DNA of 36,687 nt, taken from assembly GCF_000003605.2 (NCBI RefSeq), contig NW_003133849.1, positions 123,073 through 159,759 of the forward strand, read 5' to 3'. The notes under the pieces are model-generated. The model did no database searches, was not told where the DNA came from, and saw nothing but the letters and a program-made list of their open reading frames with translations. The translations under genes and the position numbers were made by a program. Numbering within the stretch: position 1 is the first letter of the stretch; each line of letters opens with the position of its first letter. Of the stretch, positions 1-12,755 are shown in pieces. The DNA comes from Saccoglossus kowalevskii. Lineage: Eukaryota; Hemichordata; Enteropneusta; Harrimaniidae.

Positions 1-538
1 GTATCATCAGTTTTACCGCCAATTAGTTGATATTTATCGGATTCTGCCGTAAATTTGCACTGGGCCGTTAAACGACAGTCTGGGTTAAAGAAAAATAAAA
101 TGTGACAAAGAAATCGCCCAGCGTTTTTTCGACAGTTTTTTAAAGCGAACCTAAATGCTGCCTTAATTTATGGTTGTGTATATTCTAAACTGTATTCGAA
201 ACAATATTGCAGTGGTTTAATTTTGTTTTAATTATAACTGTAGCTTGGATAGGCATTTGAAGTGCTTGCAATTAAACACCATGGAGGCCATTCATGGAGG
301 GGAATAAATAACGAACGAACATATTTAACAACCGGGTATTTTTCAAAGCTATGACGTTTTAGTATTTGATCGCATTCGTATACGCCATTGTACGTAGCCG
401 TTCATGCTGCCAAGCATTGTGTACTACTAGTATAAACTCAACTTTTATATGCACAATGTGCTTTTTAGAACTTGGGTTAGAGCATTATGCGTTTGAACCA
501 CAGTATTCTGAGAGTGAAAGCCCAATTGCGTTAAAGTA
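1..538. other. No gene recognised
   Basis: AT-rich sequence. The only long frame (366-575, plus strand) has no signal peptide, domain or plausible splice context. Confidence 0.4.
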
Positions 539-1501
539 CCGTACTTCCCCGATCGTAAGCCACTCCCAAGTATGAAGCCCATCCCTCTATTTTTTACTAG
601 GTATTTATCGAGTTTAGGCCATTCACGATTATAAGCCCAGAGTGTTTTTACTAGGCGTCGACGATATTCTTTAAAATATGCGTGTAAAAAGTGTGTTTCA
701 TTTCACAATAATCGTGATTAGCATGGTTATTTGGTTCGTGCTTTGAAAACTCGCATTAATTTCAGAGTGCATGGCGAACGTACACAACGTGGTTCGCATT
801 CTTCCTATTCTGTCATTTACTCAGGATGAACCCCGATGTTGCAATACTGAAGTAATCCATATTTCTTTGAGTGGTAGCTTTCGAAAAGCCAAAAATAAGA
901 TCGTTAAGTCGTGTACCTGGTTATTGGACATGGTTTACTTTGAGACTATCATGAAAGGCCTAGGGGTTGAACGATGTGACATGTTGGCGACCGTTAAAGG
1001 TGTTTAAATTTTTCCTCCACACTCAGTTTACCCACGGTTACTATTAACCGTCGTGTACTTTTCGGAAATTGTGAATCGCCAGTTTTCAGGTCAAATCGTG
1101 CTGAAAAACCTCATTGTTTTTGCGTCGAGAGTTTGCTACATACCAAAACGAAGATAATGATAAATGCCTTCGTCCACTGTTTCCTCACAGACCCTACCCA
1201 TTTTTACACCGTAAATTCAGATGGTATGTAAATCGTATTGTAATAAATGTTTGTTTCTTCATTGTAAGTGTCGTGGAAATTAATGACGCGTTTTTTTGTT
1301 CAAAAATATGTATTATTTTCCCGAGCCCGGCGTGGTGAACGAATAATTTTTTTTGGATAATTTTTCGTTGTTGGCAAGATGGTTACAGTGTTTAACCCGA
1401 AAACAAAATAATCTTTTCTGAGTTGGTCCTCGAGTATAAACTCATCCCTTACTTTTCCCTTACGTGTTCATGCCTCCGGGCTTATGATCAGGGAAGTACG
1501 G
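539..1501. mobile_element. Non-autonomous Tc1/mariner-like element with terminal inverted repeats
   Basis: The left end CCGTACTTCCCCGATCGTAA and the right end, whose reverse complement is CCGTACTTCCCTGATCATAA, are near-perfect inverted repeats. Both are flanked by TA, the target duplication of Tc1/mariner elements. The 963-bp interior has only short frames with no recognisable transposase, so it looks like a non-autonomous or decayed copy. Confidence 0.55.
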
Positions 1502-1503
1502 TA

Positions 1504-3149
1504 TAATGTGAAGATTCAGATCAGTCCAGTGTGAGTGATGAGAGTATATAGTCGACGATGCCCCTTGTTCGGATGATAGTTTTATTTCAAATTACACGGA
1601 AGTCATTGAACAATCTGCTTGGTGTTCCCGTGACACTTGTCTCTTGATTTGCCAGTGCAGCCCCGTGAATAAATTGACGAAAATGTTTCCACCACCACCC
1701 TACGAACTCAAGATTGCATACTCCAGCATCCAGACTTTTGAAATAATTTGCACGCACAGTGCAGTACTGGAAACAGCATTTATTAGACAGTTAGACAAAA
1801 ACAAAACAAAATGCCTGTCTCTATCAATCGCACATCCATAATGTTTGTATGTTGATACGCTTGTAAACAAGCCGGTAGGCTGGTTGGCGATCCGCTCCGC
1901 TCAAAAACAAGCAACATGTTTTTGGTTGTTTCCATAGTGTGACATAAACGTGAAGCTAACGTCGGTATATAACTAAATGGGCCCTTATACGAAGTTTGCA
2001 AAAAACATTCAGTCTTTAGAAGTCACTTAGTTTATTACTAGGACTTATTCTTTTGTTACATCATTTATTATTTCCATCCGTTTTGCGATAGTATTTTCTA
2101 GAATGAAGGCAGCATTTACAACAGTTCATTCAAAGTTCAAAGTTGCGTTGAGATTACGTTGATACAGTGTAACAATGTCGGCGCCGGCGATCTCCTACCA
2201 GTGCGCAACGTAGCCAAAATAAAAAGCATGGCCATTTGAACACTGCTATTACAAAACCACAGTCAGCTGGCATCGGTGTCGCTGGGTGTATATGATAGAG
2301 GGAAGTTGTGCAACCAAATTTGCCGAGTTCGCAGTTTTTTGCCGATAAAAAATAATTAAGGCAAAAACTCACGGTTTTTCAGCATTTTTGTAATAAAGAC
2401 CAAAATAGGAACATTTCTACTAATTCTTGTGTTTTTTCGACGTTTTTCGAAAAACCTGCGATTAGGCTGCGAAAGTAGAACATTCCGGAGGAGGTGAAAC
2501 TTTGGCAACGACCACTAACGTATCGTGTCCAGCCATTGGTTGGCCACAAAGAGGTCAAAATACGCGTTTTATTTTTACGCGTTAAATTTGGCTCTTCCGG
2601 CAAATCTCTTTCGCGTTGTGTTTAATAACATTAACATATTTAAATGAGCTATGGTGATTTGAACACGTTGGCATTATCCATCATGTTTTGATTGGTAAAT
2701 TAGCGACTTGTTTAATCATTTGACATTATTCCAACTTACCAGCAGACAGTGCACAATAGAGTATCATTATTGAGGTACAATTATTAACAGGAACGTGTCT
2801 TGGTATTAGGGTTAGGGTCGGGACAGGTAAAACGCAAATGGCAAACACCAAATTGGTTGAGACTCAAGATGTACACTAACGGGTTACGGCATACATATAG
2901 TTTACACAAGGAGAACACACCAAATTGGCAGTATTGTTGACAATTGTAACTCCATAATTGAAAATGTAGTGTATTTTATAGATATACACAGTCACTAATA
3001 TAATCTTATCAAATGCATGAAGTCAGTCCATCATGGTCTTGTGGTTCACTTGTGGTCTTGTCTGCTCAAATCTCACCCGTGCCTGTCTTTTCTCACAAAC
3101 ACTAACTTGAAATAAAGCTAAGTATTACAACAAATTATTTATTTCTGTG
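1504..3149. other. No gene recognised
   Basis: The short frames on both strands lack domains, secretion signals or splice support. A doubled TTAGGG-like motif near 2808-2818 is too short to be an interstitial telomere array. Confidence 0.4.
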
Positions 3150-3330
3150 ACTACCCACATGGTTCAGTGGATATGTACACTGTCAGCAATGTGAGAGATC
3201 GCAGGTTTGAATCCTCTGGTTTGCGGAATTGAAATGCCGACCACTTTCTCCTGTGTTCCGGGCCTTCGAATATTCGTTTCAAAACGAAGCTTTATTGATA
3301 CCGATTTCCAGGTCTACGTATGAAATTATA
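3150..3330 (+). mobile_element. tRNA-derived SINE (pol III promoter boxes)
   Basis: An A box, TGGTTCAGTGG at 3160-3170, and a B box, GGTTTGAATCC at 3204-3214, lie at tRNA-like spacing (34 bases between boxes). The flanking sequence does not fold into an obvious intact tRNA, as expected for a tRNA-derived SINE head. The limits of the body are estimated. Confidence 0.55.
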
Positions 3331-4269
3331 GTCACGTAACAGAATTTGTATCAAAGTGTTTAAAACACAGTACTTACGAGACAGTGGCACGTAATTGCGT
3401 TAAAAATATCGGTATATCTACATCGATCAGGTGCGTAAGGAAGATCTTATTGAAATAAAATAAAAATAACCAGTATTACTGCAATGCACAGGTTCGTTAC
3501 GGTGTTTAATATGTATGTATAAAATATGAAATACAAAATAGCTATAAGATATCAATGTTTATTTTAATCACAATAAACATGGATGTTAAAAATATGTGTT
3601 AGCTCCATGCATTAAACAACCAATGTTAACTTTCCGATCATATACTTAAACTCAGACTATGCCAGAAGTCTGAGACGTAAATGACACAGTTTTGAGCAAA
3701 GAAAATTTAAAAATGAATCTGTAAAAAACATATTATTATATAGAAATGAATAATTCAATAAAATATATAACTATTCTGTACATATTTAAAACCATGTCCC
3801 AAATATCGCGTCATTTACTCAAGCCCATACGTTAATATTAAAGCACCACCCCCACGATACTTCACGAATTTCACTCGCTTCGAAAAATGATGCGTTGTAT
3901 TTCTTGAAATATAACGGTGCACATCGTTCATATTCACATGATGACGAGCATTTAATATGTAGATTCGACGTGATCGTATTTTCAGCATCTTTGGACAAGT
4001 CCGTCGAATCGCACGCGCAACATTCTTCTAAATCGGCCAAGTAATTATTCAAAATAACCATGTCGGAGAATTTTCTTGATGAACACTCACTTCTAAAGTT
4101 GTCCAGTCTTTTTCTTTATAAATTCATCAATGTTATATGAGATTACATAGCATATGTATCTGATTGCTGTGTACAAGACACACAACGGGGGACATTGCAG
4201 TTTAGATATCTCTAATTATGGATGTCTGTATATATGTTTCTGTTCCAACAATATTTCAAGAACCAATTA
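3331..4269. other. Downstream flank or 3' UTR of the receptor gene
   Basis: No sure gene. TTTATT at 3558-3563 reads AATAAA on the minus strand and could end the receptor transcript, about 1.1 kb after its stop. A minus-strand frame at 4061-3819 is 80 codons with several cysteines but no signal peptide or known motif; I could not tie it to any gene. Confidence 0.3.
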
Positions 4270-4486
4270 CAGAGGCGGCGGCACGGAATTTGGGGCGAGA
4301 TCTGCCCACCATCCCTCTCACCGAAGGCGCGACTTAACTAGGGGGTCCGGGGCATAGTCCCTCGGGAAAAAATGAAATCTAGACCCTCTGAAACGCTATT
4401 TCCTGCATTTTGAGTGGCAAATTTTGCTGACACAAAGGGTTTCAACTTGATTGTGGGGGTGGCCACCCCCCGTGCCGCCGCCACTG
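4270..4486. mobile_element. 217-bp GC-rich MITE with 17-bp inverted ends
   Basis: Left end CAGAGGCGGCGGCACGG and the reverse complement of the right end, CAGTGGCGGCGGCACGG, differ at one base. AATTA flanks both sides (4265-4269 and 4487-4491). The CAGWGGCGG start is shared with the partial element at the window's right edge and is typical of hAT ends, although hAT elements normally make 8-bp duplications. Confidence 0.65.
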
Positions 4487-4659
4487 AATTATTAGATTTC
4501 AATGATGTTTTGTGATAATGCAGAGACCTAATATAGTTCCAGTCGGTAATATGTTATAGTATTATACACTGCCTGAAAAACCGTTGAGCGACGGGTCAAT
4601 TGGTTTACTTATACTAATAATTATTCACCCATTGAATGTTTCTGCGTAATTAGGATGTG

Positions 4660-5286
4660 CTAGCCGTCTGTCTGGTCATCGTTAGGCGTGTTCAGTCGTT
4701 CAGCAATATCGTAAATGTTCACATCGGTGTCTCGAAGATCTTCATAATCTGACATATCTGGGGGTATCAAGAGATCCAAGACATTAACGTGAGTCTACAT
4801 ACAGATATGAAAAGTAGATCACAAAAAATGTGAGAAATAAAAATTCAAGCGATTTTAGGAATTTTCAACTCAGATTGGTGTTATCCGTGTGTCTACAGTT
4901 TTTGCCTTATTCTTCTGTAAAATCCTCGCTCATTTCTATTCACATACTTGTACATGTACTTTGATTTCTCGACTAGTGTCCATAAAGTTATCCGACGCCT
5001 CTGATGAGAACATTTTCGATTTATACACGGTTTCGCGTGGGATTCATTCATCAATGTGAATTCCACGCTATCGTAAAACATGTGCACCCACCCCACATAT
5101 TTACAGTTGGAATCTCGTTGCGTGTCAGTGTCTATGATTATGATAGTTGCCCATTGCTTATTCTGCATTTTTTGTTACCGACTGATAGGACGAACACTGT
5201 TGTAGATTTATGTCAAATATTTACCTTTGAGCTCTGTGGGATGTTTGTCACGCGCTGCGCTATATTTGGAACTCGTTATTCTTCGG
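4660..5286 (-). CDS. Receptor exons 27-29: cytoplasmic tail and stop
   Basis: Exons 5286-5225 (62 nt, phase 2-1), 5000-4948 (53 nt, phase 1-0) and 4794-4660 (135 nt with TAG at 4662-4660) code for residues 1434-1516. Splice sites are good (acceptor TTCTTTTCGCAG, donors GTAAAT and GTATGT, acceptor TGTATGTAG). The tail is hydrophilic, with tyrosines in SKYS (1442), SDYEDL (1489) and NIYDIAERL (1500). Nothing resembles a kinase glycine loop, HRD or DFG motif here, and no kinase exon was found in the remaining 4.6 kb to the window edge. The small exons were found by phase matching, so each alone is less sure than the chain. Confidence 0.75.
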
Positions 5287-8200
5287 CTGCGAAAAGAACA
5301 AAACATTCAGTAACATTCATATTAATATTGATCTTTTCTTAGTTAAATGTGGACAAAATGGGAAACAATCCTAGATATTAGTCAAAGTTTTGAAAAGAAA
5401 TAAAAAAAAAATGTTTTGTGAACAATGACGAAATTTGACTTTGGCGCTCGAGGGTTAACAACATAATAAAAGCAATGTATGTGAAACACAGGTATATGTT
5501 CCGTTATGGAGGGACACACACAACAAACAGTCCGAAATCTAATAATTAAACTTGCATATTATTCCCCGATGTCTTCGTTCAACTGGGGGGAAATACGAGT
5601 GACGTGAGAGCCATAAGGGCCAAGTAGTGATGCGGCCCTTATGTTATGAGTACCCCCCCCCCCGGATGAACGAGGAAAAATATTAGGGATATTATTATCA
5701 CATATACAAGTTGTTGGTTTCTTCAATGAATTATGATTTTTTTTCATCTGACTTTCTTTGGGACTATGTTTTGAAAAATTACATGTAGTCATGCGCTAAA
5801 CTGATAACATAGTACATATTGTTACAGCTGACAATTTCGTTTTAAGAATATTTTCGTTCGTGTACAACATTCATTTTAACGAAGTGATGATCCACGCTAT
5901 GGAAAAAACAATGATGCCATTTAGTGACAAATAAAATTGATATCATGAACTTAATTATAGGCATAGTTTCTTCGGAAAACTATACTATTTGAACTTGAGT
6001 TACTCCCCTGGGTTATTCTAAACGAAAGCAGAGCAACTCCCAAATCGTCTACGACTTTCACGGTTTTTTCGGTACGTCCATAGACCATATTGCAAAACAA
6101 AATGTTAGTGCATTGTGGGGTAGTTAGTTAAAGTTGCACGCGCGCGCGGCTTGCGATGAAAATTAACGGAGTTGTGTTCGATCGAAGTTTGATTCGGTCA
6201 AAACTATCCCACAATGCACTAACATTTGGATTTGATTATAATTTTTGAATTCCCCTTTTATAGCTCAATGTCGATCTTTGAGAGGGGAATATTCCCTTAA
6301 AATACCATAACTTCATCAAAGTTGAATATCATTAAATGTGTATAGCACATTAATAGACGTGACAATACCCCGTCCCAAACTTGTCGAATCTCACGCGGTA
6401 TGTTGACATAACTGCGACGATATAAATATTCTTTGTCCTGTTTGTACGTTCGATGTCACGCATACCGCCAGATCTCACCAAATTGTTCGCGCAATTTTTC
6501 ATCTACTAAAATGCAATACACAGAATGAAAGAAAAGTTCCTTTCAAAACAAGATGGATTTCGTTGCTGTCTTACCTGAAAATTGGCTGTTTATGTCTTTT
6601 CCAAAAAAACGCCACCAGTCCAATAGTAATGACTATAAGAATAACAAGGAGGCCCACAAAAATTCCAATATATGTTCCAGACCTATTTCCCCCAGTTGAT
6701 GTCGATGCCACTGCAGGTATAAAAATATTCAATGAAATTGATATTTCAAATACAGTTACATACACAAATCGAAGGAAAGTATAAATATAATTTGTTATCA
6801 CCGAATCGTATTTCGGATATTCGTCATCATCGAAAAGAACACAATTCTAAAAATATAACTCGCCTGAAAATGTTCTGAAAGGTTTGTTGAATAAATGAAT
6901 TTCTTGAATCTGTTTTTAAAAAAACGTAAAATGATTCTTTATAATAATCACAAAGTATTCTAATAATTGGGTTTATGAAATACAGATTATACATTTAATA
7001 TCTAGACTAGCCTCAGTATGGAGAATGATACATGGGCGTAAGATCAATAGTTTCCCTAAAACAGCATGTGACGTTAGATAAAAAAAAATGCCCCAAATGG
7101 TGATACTGATTTCGCTTTTTAACACTATTAAGAACTAAAACCGCGCAATAAGAAAGACAACTGTACATATGAATTACTTTCACTTACCCCCGTTGTCATT
7201 ACTAAGACGCCATAATAAACATAGTACCGATTTCCTTCCGTCAATGGAGCGTTATAATAGCCATTGTACATCATGCCGTCCCCCAGGGTAAATTCTGCTG
7301 GGATCTCATTAAGTGTGAACACAGCAGCGATGTAATAAGGCGCACCACCCTGGTTATAAGTAGACAGTTTGGCTAAATTTTCATCCCATCTAAGATCGTT
7401 CGCTGCATCAACGTTAACAGCAATAATGTATTTCCTAGGCGAAGATAGATAATGTAAAACATTTAAAAAATGCAGTGTTTTTTTTTCTTTTGTTGTAAAA
7501 CAAATTTAATAAAGACGCATTGATATATAGCAACGACTATAACAAATACAGTTTAAAAATTCCAGGGCGATAGTTTAAATAACAACAACCATGCGTTCGA
7601 GCCGGATAACTCAAATTACTAGTATGATATTGTAATAGTACAGGTGTATATGCAAACTAGCTAATTTTCATATCGCGCTCACTTTTCTTATTTATTTCCG
7701 GTCAGTATCGCATAATTAAAAATGGCATTTTCATTCAAGTTCACAAAAAATGATGACTTTTAGCTGAATTGTCATGTTACCAGTGAAATTTAATCCTACA
7801 CCAACAGAACAAGTTTGTCATTGTCTTGAATGCTTCAATTCCCACCAAAAGTACACGCATCAAAAAACATGCACGTGATTTGCTTTGTATATCAAAATAT
7901 TGTATACAAGACTTGAATTCATTTCATCCAAATTGTACAATTTGAATCATTTCTTCACTTGTAGTTTCTTCCGGAAGTCGTTTCAGTTATGGAAGTCATT
8001 TACACTGGTAACCAAACTAGCCAACCTCAGCCAATGGTATGATGAAATAACTCTTGATTGCCAAATAACAAAAGAGACCACGTGATCATTAGATTCAAAT
8101 AAATCCTGAACTAGCCATATTCCACATTGAAATAAATCTTTCCAGAAAACCGACCTGTTATCCACGAGGAACAATTTATTGTTCCAGAGTAGAATACATG

Positions 8201-11200
8201 AAACCACAGAGGGACTGTGATGAAACAGAATTTTGTTTTTATACTTGCAACCAACTATATCCCGCCCCAAATAAATTTATCAATTATTTTGTTAATATTT
8301 TTGACATAATATTCTTGCATTAGAATTAGTGAAGAAACAAAAATAAACTTTGAAATAATAAATATTTCTCTGTCTCCATATATTAAACACATTTTTGCTT
8401 TTTATTCTATGTTCAAAGTTACTTTTAGCAGCCTCGTTCCTATCATAAGAAACAAATATTCCCAATATTCGATATGTCAAGTAGTTTTATTTTGCACATG
8501 CGCAATGAACCAAGCCACATAGCTTCCGTTTTGCCCTTGTTAATGTTTAAACCCGAAAAACGACCGAGTTCTTCCACGGTTAAAAAAAAATTGCGGAATC
8601 AATATCAGGTTAACAAAAACATTTGTATCGTCCGCATATTGGGCTAATTTTAGTTCTTCATTACAAATATTAATACCCTTATATTGTTTATTTTGCCTGC
8701 TCGAGATTGTCAGCAATTCTACGGCGGTATCAAAAAGATAACGCGATAAACATGCCGTTTGATATAGCAAGCTAAATTTTATCATCAATTAAAAAAACAT
8801 GCTTTTACAGACGGAAATGTGCATTATTGTTGACAAATATCCTATTGTATGCTGGGTATGACGCTCACACCGGTCAAGTTACCGACAGTGCAAGTAGCCA
8901 ATCAGCACCCCGTTTCTTTCAATAATGAGAGATACGTCATAGTGTTACAGATCATAATTGCCCAAAAGTTTCAGTGTGTTGTTGAGAGGGTGGAATTATA
9001 TTGTGATGTCGTAATGCAGGCTTGGTTCTGGCCCGGGGTTCTGGCTTCTGAGTGGTCGGTGTCAACAGATGGCGATAATTAGAGAAGGATTTGTTGATAG
9101 GGAACGTAGTTCACCTTGCCTGGTACAAATTGAATTAAAGCTACCAGTGTATAAGTAGCCTCGGGACATCGAGTGAATGTTTTGACCTAAGCCTATCCAT
9201 CGACCCTGTGTTGGTTACTACACTTCAACTATGCATGGACATGTGCGTGCATACTTTGAGGTATCCTCGTAATAACCTTAATATTATACACCTTTTCTTT
9301 CCAAGGATACATTATAAGATTGCCATAATCCAAAACGTTTTGAACAGAATCAGCGAACTTCTTTGTATGGATTCCGGTCAAACCCTGGTGGCAGCCATAT
9401 TTCTTTTTATTATTAGAGGACGCTTACGCGCGTAATCATTCCATATTTGGAATTCTTATTTCCTAATATGGTAGGATGAAAATACCCTGTAAAATACCGC
9501 AAAATTACGGCACGTTGTAATGGCGTTACGGTGACAGATGTATAATAATATGTGTCATTGAGCATTCATTTATTTTGTGGTAATTTGAATATTCAAAAAT
9601 ATTATTTGTGCTGTGCGAATTTGTTAAGCCATATATAGTATATACAACATGACGAAGTTCCCTACTTTGTCAATGCATCTCACGTTAGGATAAAAAAAAA
9701 CAGAATTGTTGCATGCGCTTGTCAATTCTCTCACTATTCAAACACACTTTGTTCGTGTACATACAGAAGATTTGTTTCTTTCTTGATATTGCTGTCATCA
9801 AGTTGTGGAAGATAAAAAGAAGAAGAATGACCATGTCCTTGTATTTCCTCTATTCCGGCAAATATGTCAATTTCTAGTTGAAAATAAAATGTGAAAGATT
9901 AGTAAGAACGCTCTGTGAACATATAAGCAGAAAATAATTCACTTGGTGTTATACTTTATAACTTAACAATACGTAGCATTACCTTTCATTTTTGTTCCAG
10001 TGAGTATCGTATCCGAAGCTCCAAAACCTGCCTTTGTACTTGCAGAAACGGATATCACAAATTGAGTTCCTGGCGACAATCCATGTAAAGTATATGTATC
10101 GATATCGCCATGTAGAGTAATGGTGCGGGACGTTTTGTTGGCGTTTAAATATATCGAGTCCCTATATGAAAGCGTTATCTGAAACACAACAAAAACCGTA
10201 ATGAGTACGTGAAATGGGAGTGAATATGATTGCTAATGTAAATGAGTGCCAGTGTAGATCGTGTGTAACTTATGCGTACAGTAAAACCAGTGTAACCAGA
10301 CATGTTGTGTTCTAAACAGATGACCTATATATGAAAGATACTTTTCGGCGAATGGAAATATGACATCAATTTGTCAGCTTGAGAAGCAAATATAGGGTCG
10401 TTTCACTAAACCAGTGCCAGATGCATGGTAACACGAACTGAAAGCTGATTTTTGTATATATATGGTTGTATCGGGGATGGTCAGTAGTGGTAACCAGCAA
10501 AGGTTTTATCACTGTAACTTTTTACCGACACTGTTAAATTGATATATTACGATAAGAAAGTCTTTTGGAGGGGTAGGTCAATCCGAATAAGACGACACAT
10601 AGTAAAGAACACACACACAAGACAAACATACATATAGCATATCTCAACCAACATTGATTTTCAAAGGCTTTAAACTGTGAACAAGTATTATGGTTAATAT
10701 ACTAATCTTGATTAATGCAAAATTGTACAATTACTCACCATATATTTGATAATATTTCCGCTGAATGTAGCTGGCGCAGACCATTTTAGTACAATGATAC
10801 TATCACTGCATATGAGAACTTGGAGACGCGTTGGTTTCGCTGGCACTATGAAAGTATAAACTATCGTCGATTACAAAGATGACTTGCCTAAAAATATTAA
10901 ATAATCTTACAATTGTCATAAATATGAAATTCTGAACAATTGACATATACTGAATTAATAATTGGAATAAACTTACGTGTGTCTGATGTACGGATAGTCA
11001 CAACATCACTTGACATTCCCTGACCTGCTTCAACACTAGCAGCGACCTTTCCGTACAAAACATAGCGATATATCAGTTTATTTCAATAATTTGTTTACAA
11101 ATTGTGCTACTACATTGTTTTTTTTGTGTAACCACATGAATATCCTGTCGAAGAACATTTAAAGGCACCGTTTTCAGAATCATCAAACACGCAAGGCTAA

Positions 11201-12720
11201 ATTGAAGCCAGACGTTAGTGATATACATCATACTCTGTTGTTATAGCAACAATTACAGTGATGAAATCATAATTAAATTATATAACTGCAATATACTATA
11301 CCTGTATTTTATAGTTTACATTATATTCAAGATTATGTATAGTGTATGTATTATAATTGCCCAAGTTGTCAGTGATAACAATCGTCTGTGTAGTAGTGAT
11401 ATCTCCAGACTTCCAGTAAAATAAACAATAGTTTATAATGCTTTCGTTAATATACTCTGGTATGTTCCATTCAACTGTGATTGAGCTAACCGTGGCGTGT
11501 AGTGTCACATTTCGTGGAGCCCGTGGAACTACAATCAGAAATATATGCAAAACAATGTTACTTACTTGTAGACATCAAGTTTCATGCAGAAACCATTTCA
11601 TTACGACTCAGGATGATATCTGGGAGCAGGTTGTGTTCACTCATTTTGAAAAACCTCATATCAATTCATGTATACAATGGGGTCCATACATTTCTCTATT
11701 ACTTATGTGACCATGTTTTATAGTATACCTGTTTTGTTCTTGTACATTGTTTTGTCGATTGTTTTGTCATTTGTTTGTTTAAAATGAGATATAGTTTGGT
11801 ATGTTATTTCTATTGTGCTACTCACGTGACTGCACGGAACATAAAGTTTATTAAATATATTAATCAATGGAATAAACATACGAATATTCAGACATTCCGT
11901 TACCTGTCAGAATGCCAATGGGTCGGTATATTAATTGAACTGTCTGTACCTAAAATAAATACAGATGGTATGTACGTGATCATGATATCTGGTACTGGCA
12001 AGTGTAGACAGGTATTAATATTTCTTACGTATTCAGTATGCCCAAATATCGGTTTACAAAATATCATTTAACATATGATAAACATATATATAAATATATA
12101 ATCAAATATTGCTGTTTGACGATGGTTGATTTTTCGTAAATTATAATTGTTACTTTAACAACACGCTTTATAGCGTATTCGATTGATGCCAAATGTAAAA
12201 CAGTAATACGCATGCGCAGTAATTATTATTGTACGTACCAAAACAGTGTGCATTTATGTATTAGAGAATTTCCCCCGAATGGGTACGCCGTTGTTTTATC
12301 ATCCATATTGCATATTATAATAACGAATATATTAGGATCATTTACAAAGGTTCCTTACCCCGCTTGTCAATACGGATAAACCATATAATAAGTTAAAAGA
12401 CCTGCCAGGAGTTAGTGGAACATTGTAATACCCGTTGTACACCATCCCATCGCCTACAGTGAACTCAGACGGAATTTTATTCAGTTGAAATGAGGCTGTT
12501 ATGTAATATGATGACGAGCTGTCATTGTACGCAGTTAGCATGACGACGTCTATGTCACTTCCGTCGTCTATGTCACTTCCGTTATTATGTGGACTTTTAT
12601 GGTGGACGACAATAATGTAGTTCCTGTATGAGCACGATAGTAAGAGTAAAATAAAAAAAATACATTAAATAAATAATACTCTAAAAAATCTTTAAAAAAG
12701 GCTGAACGTTGGACAAAACT

Positions 12721-12755
<35 letters not shown>

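Noticed and set aside
2805-2820. Telomere-like TTAGGG repeat
   Set aside because: It is only about two units long, so chance is sufficient.
3150-3222. Intact tRNA gene
   Set aside because: The A and B boxes are present but I could not form a convincing acceptor stem; a tRNA-derived SINE is the better reading.
1-4600. A kinase domain for the receptor left of its stop codon
   Set aside because: I looked on the minus strand for glycine-loop, HRD and DFG type exons and saw none; the tail exon ends in an in-frame TAG.
5570-5595. Possible alternative last exon coding LNEDIGE then stop
   Set aside because: It has a pyrimidine-rich acceptor but only a few codons, and the exon 27-29 chain explains the tail with matching phases.
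6803-6847. Segment coding NCVLFDDDEYPKYDS as the exon before the transmembrane exon
   Set aside because: It has an acceptor-like T run, but any GT donor after it gives phase 0, which does not fit exon 26 (phase 1). The 6864-6909 segment fits phase, length and homology with exon 18.
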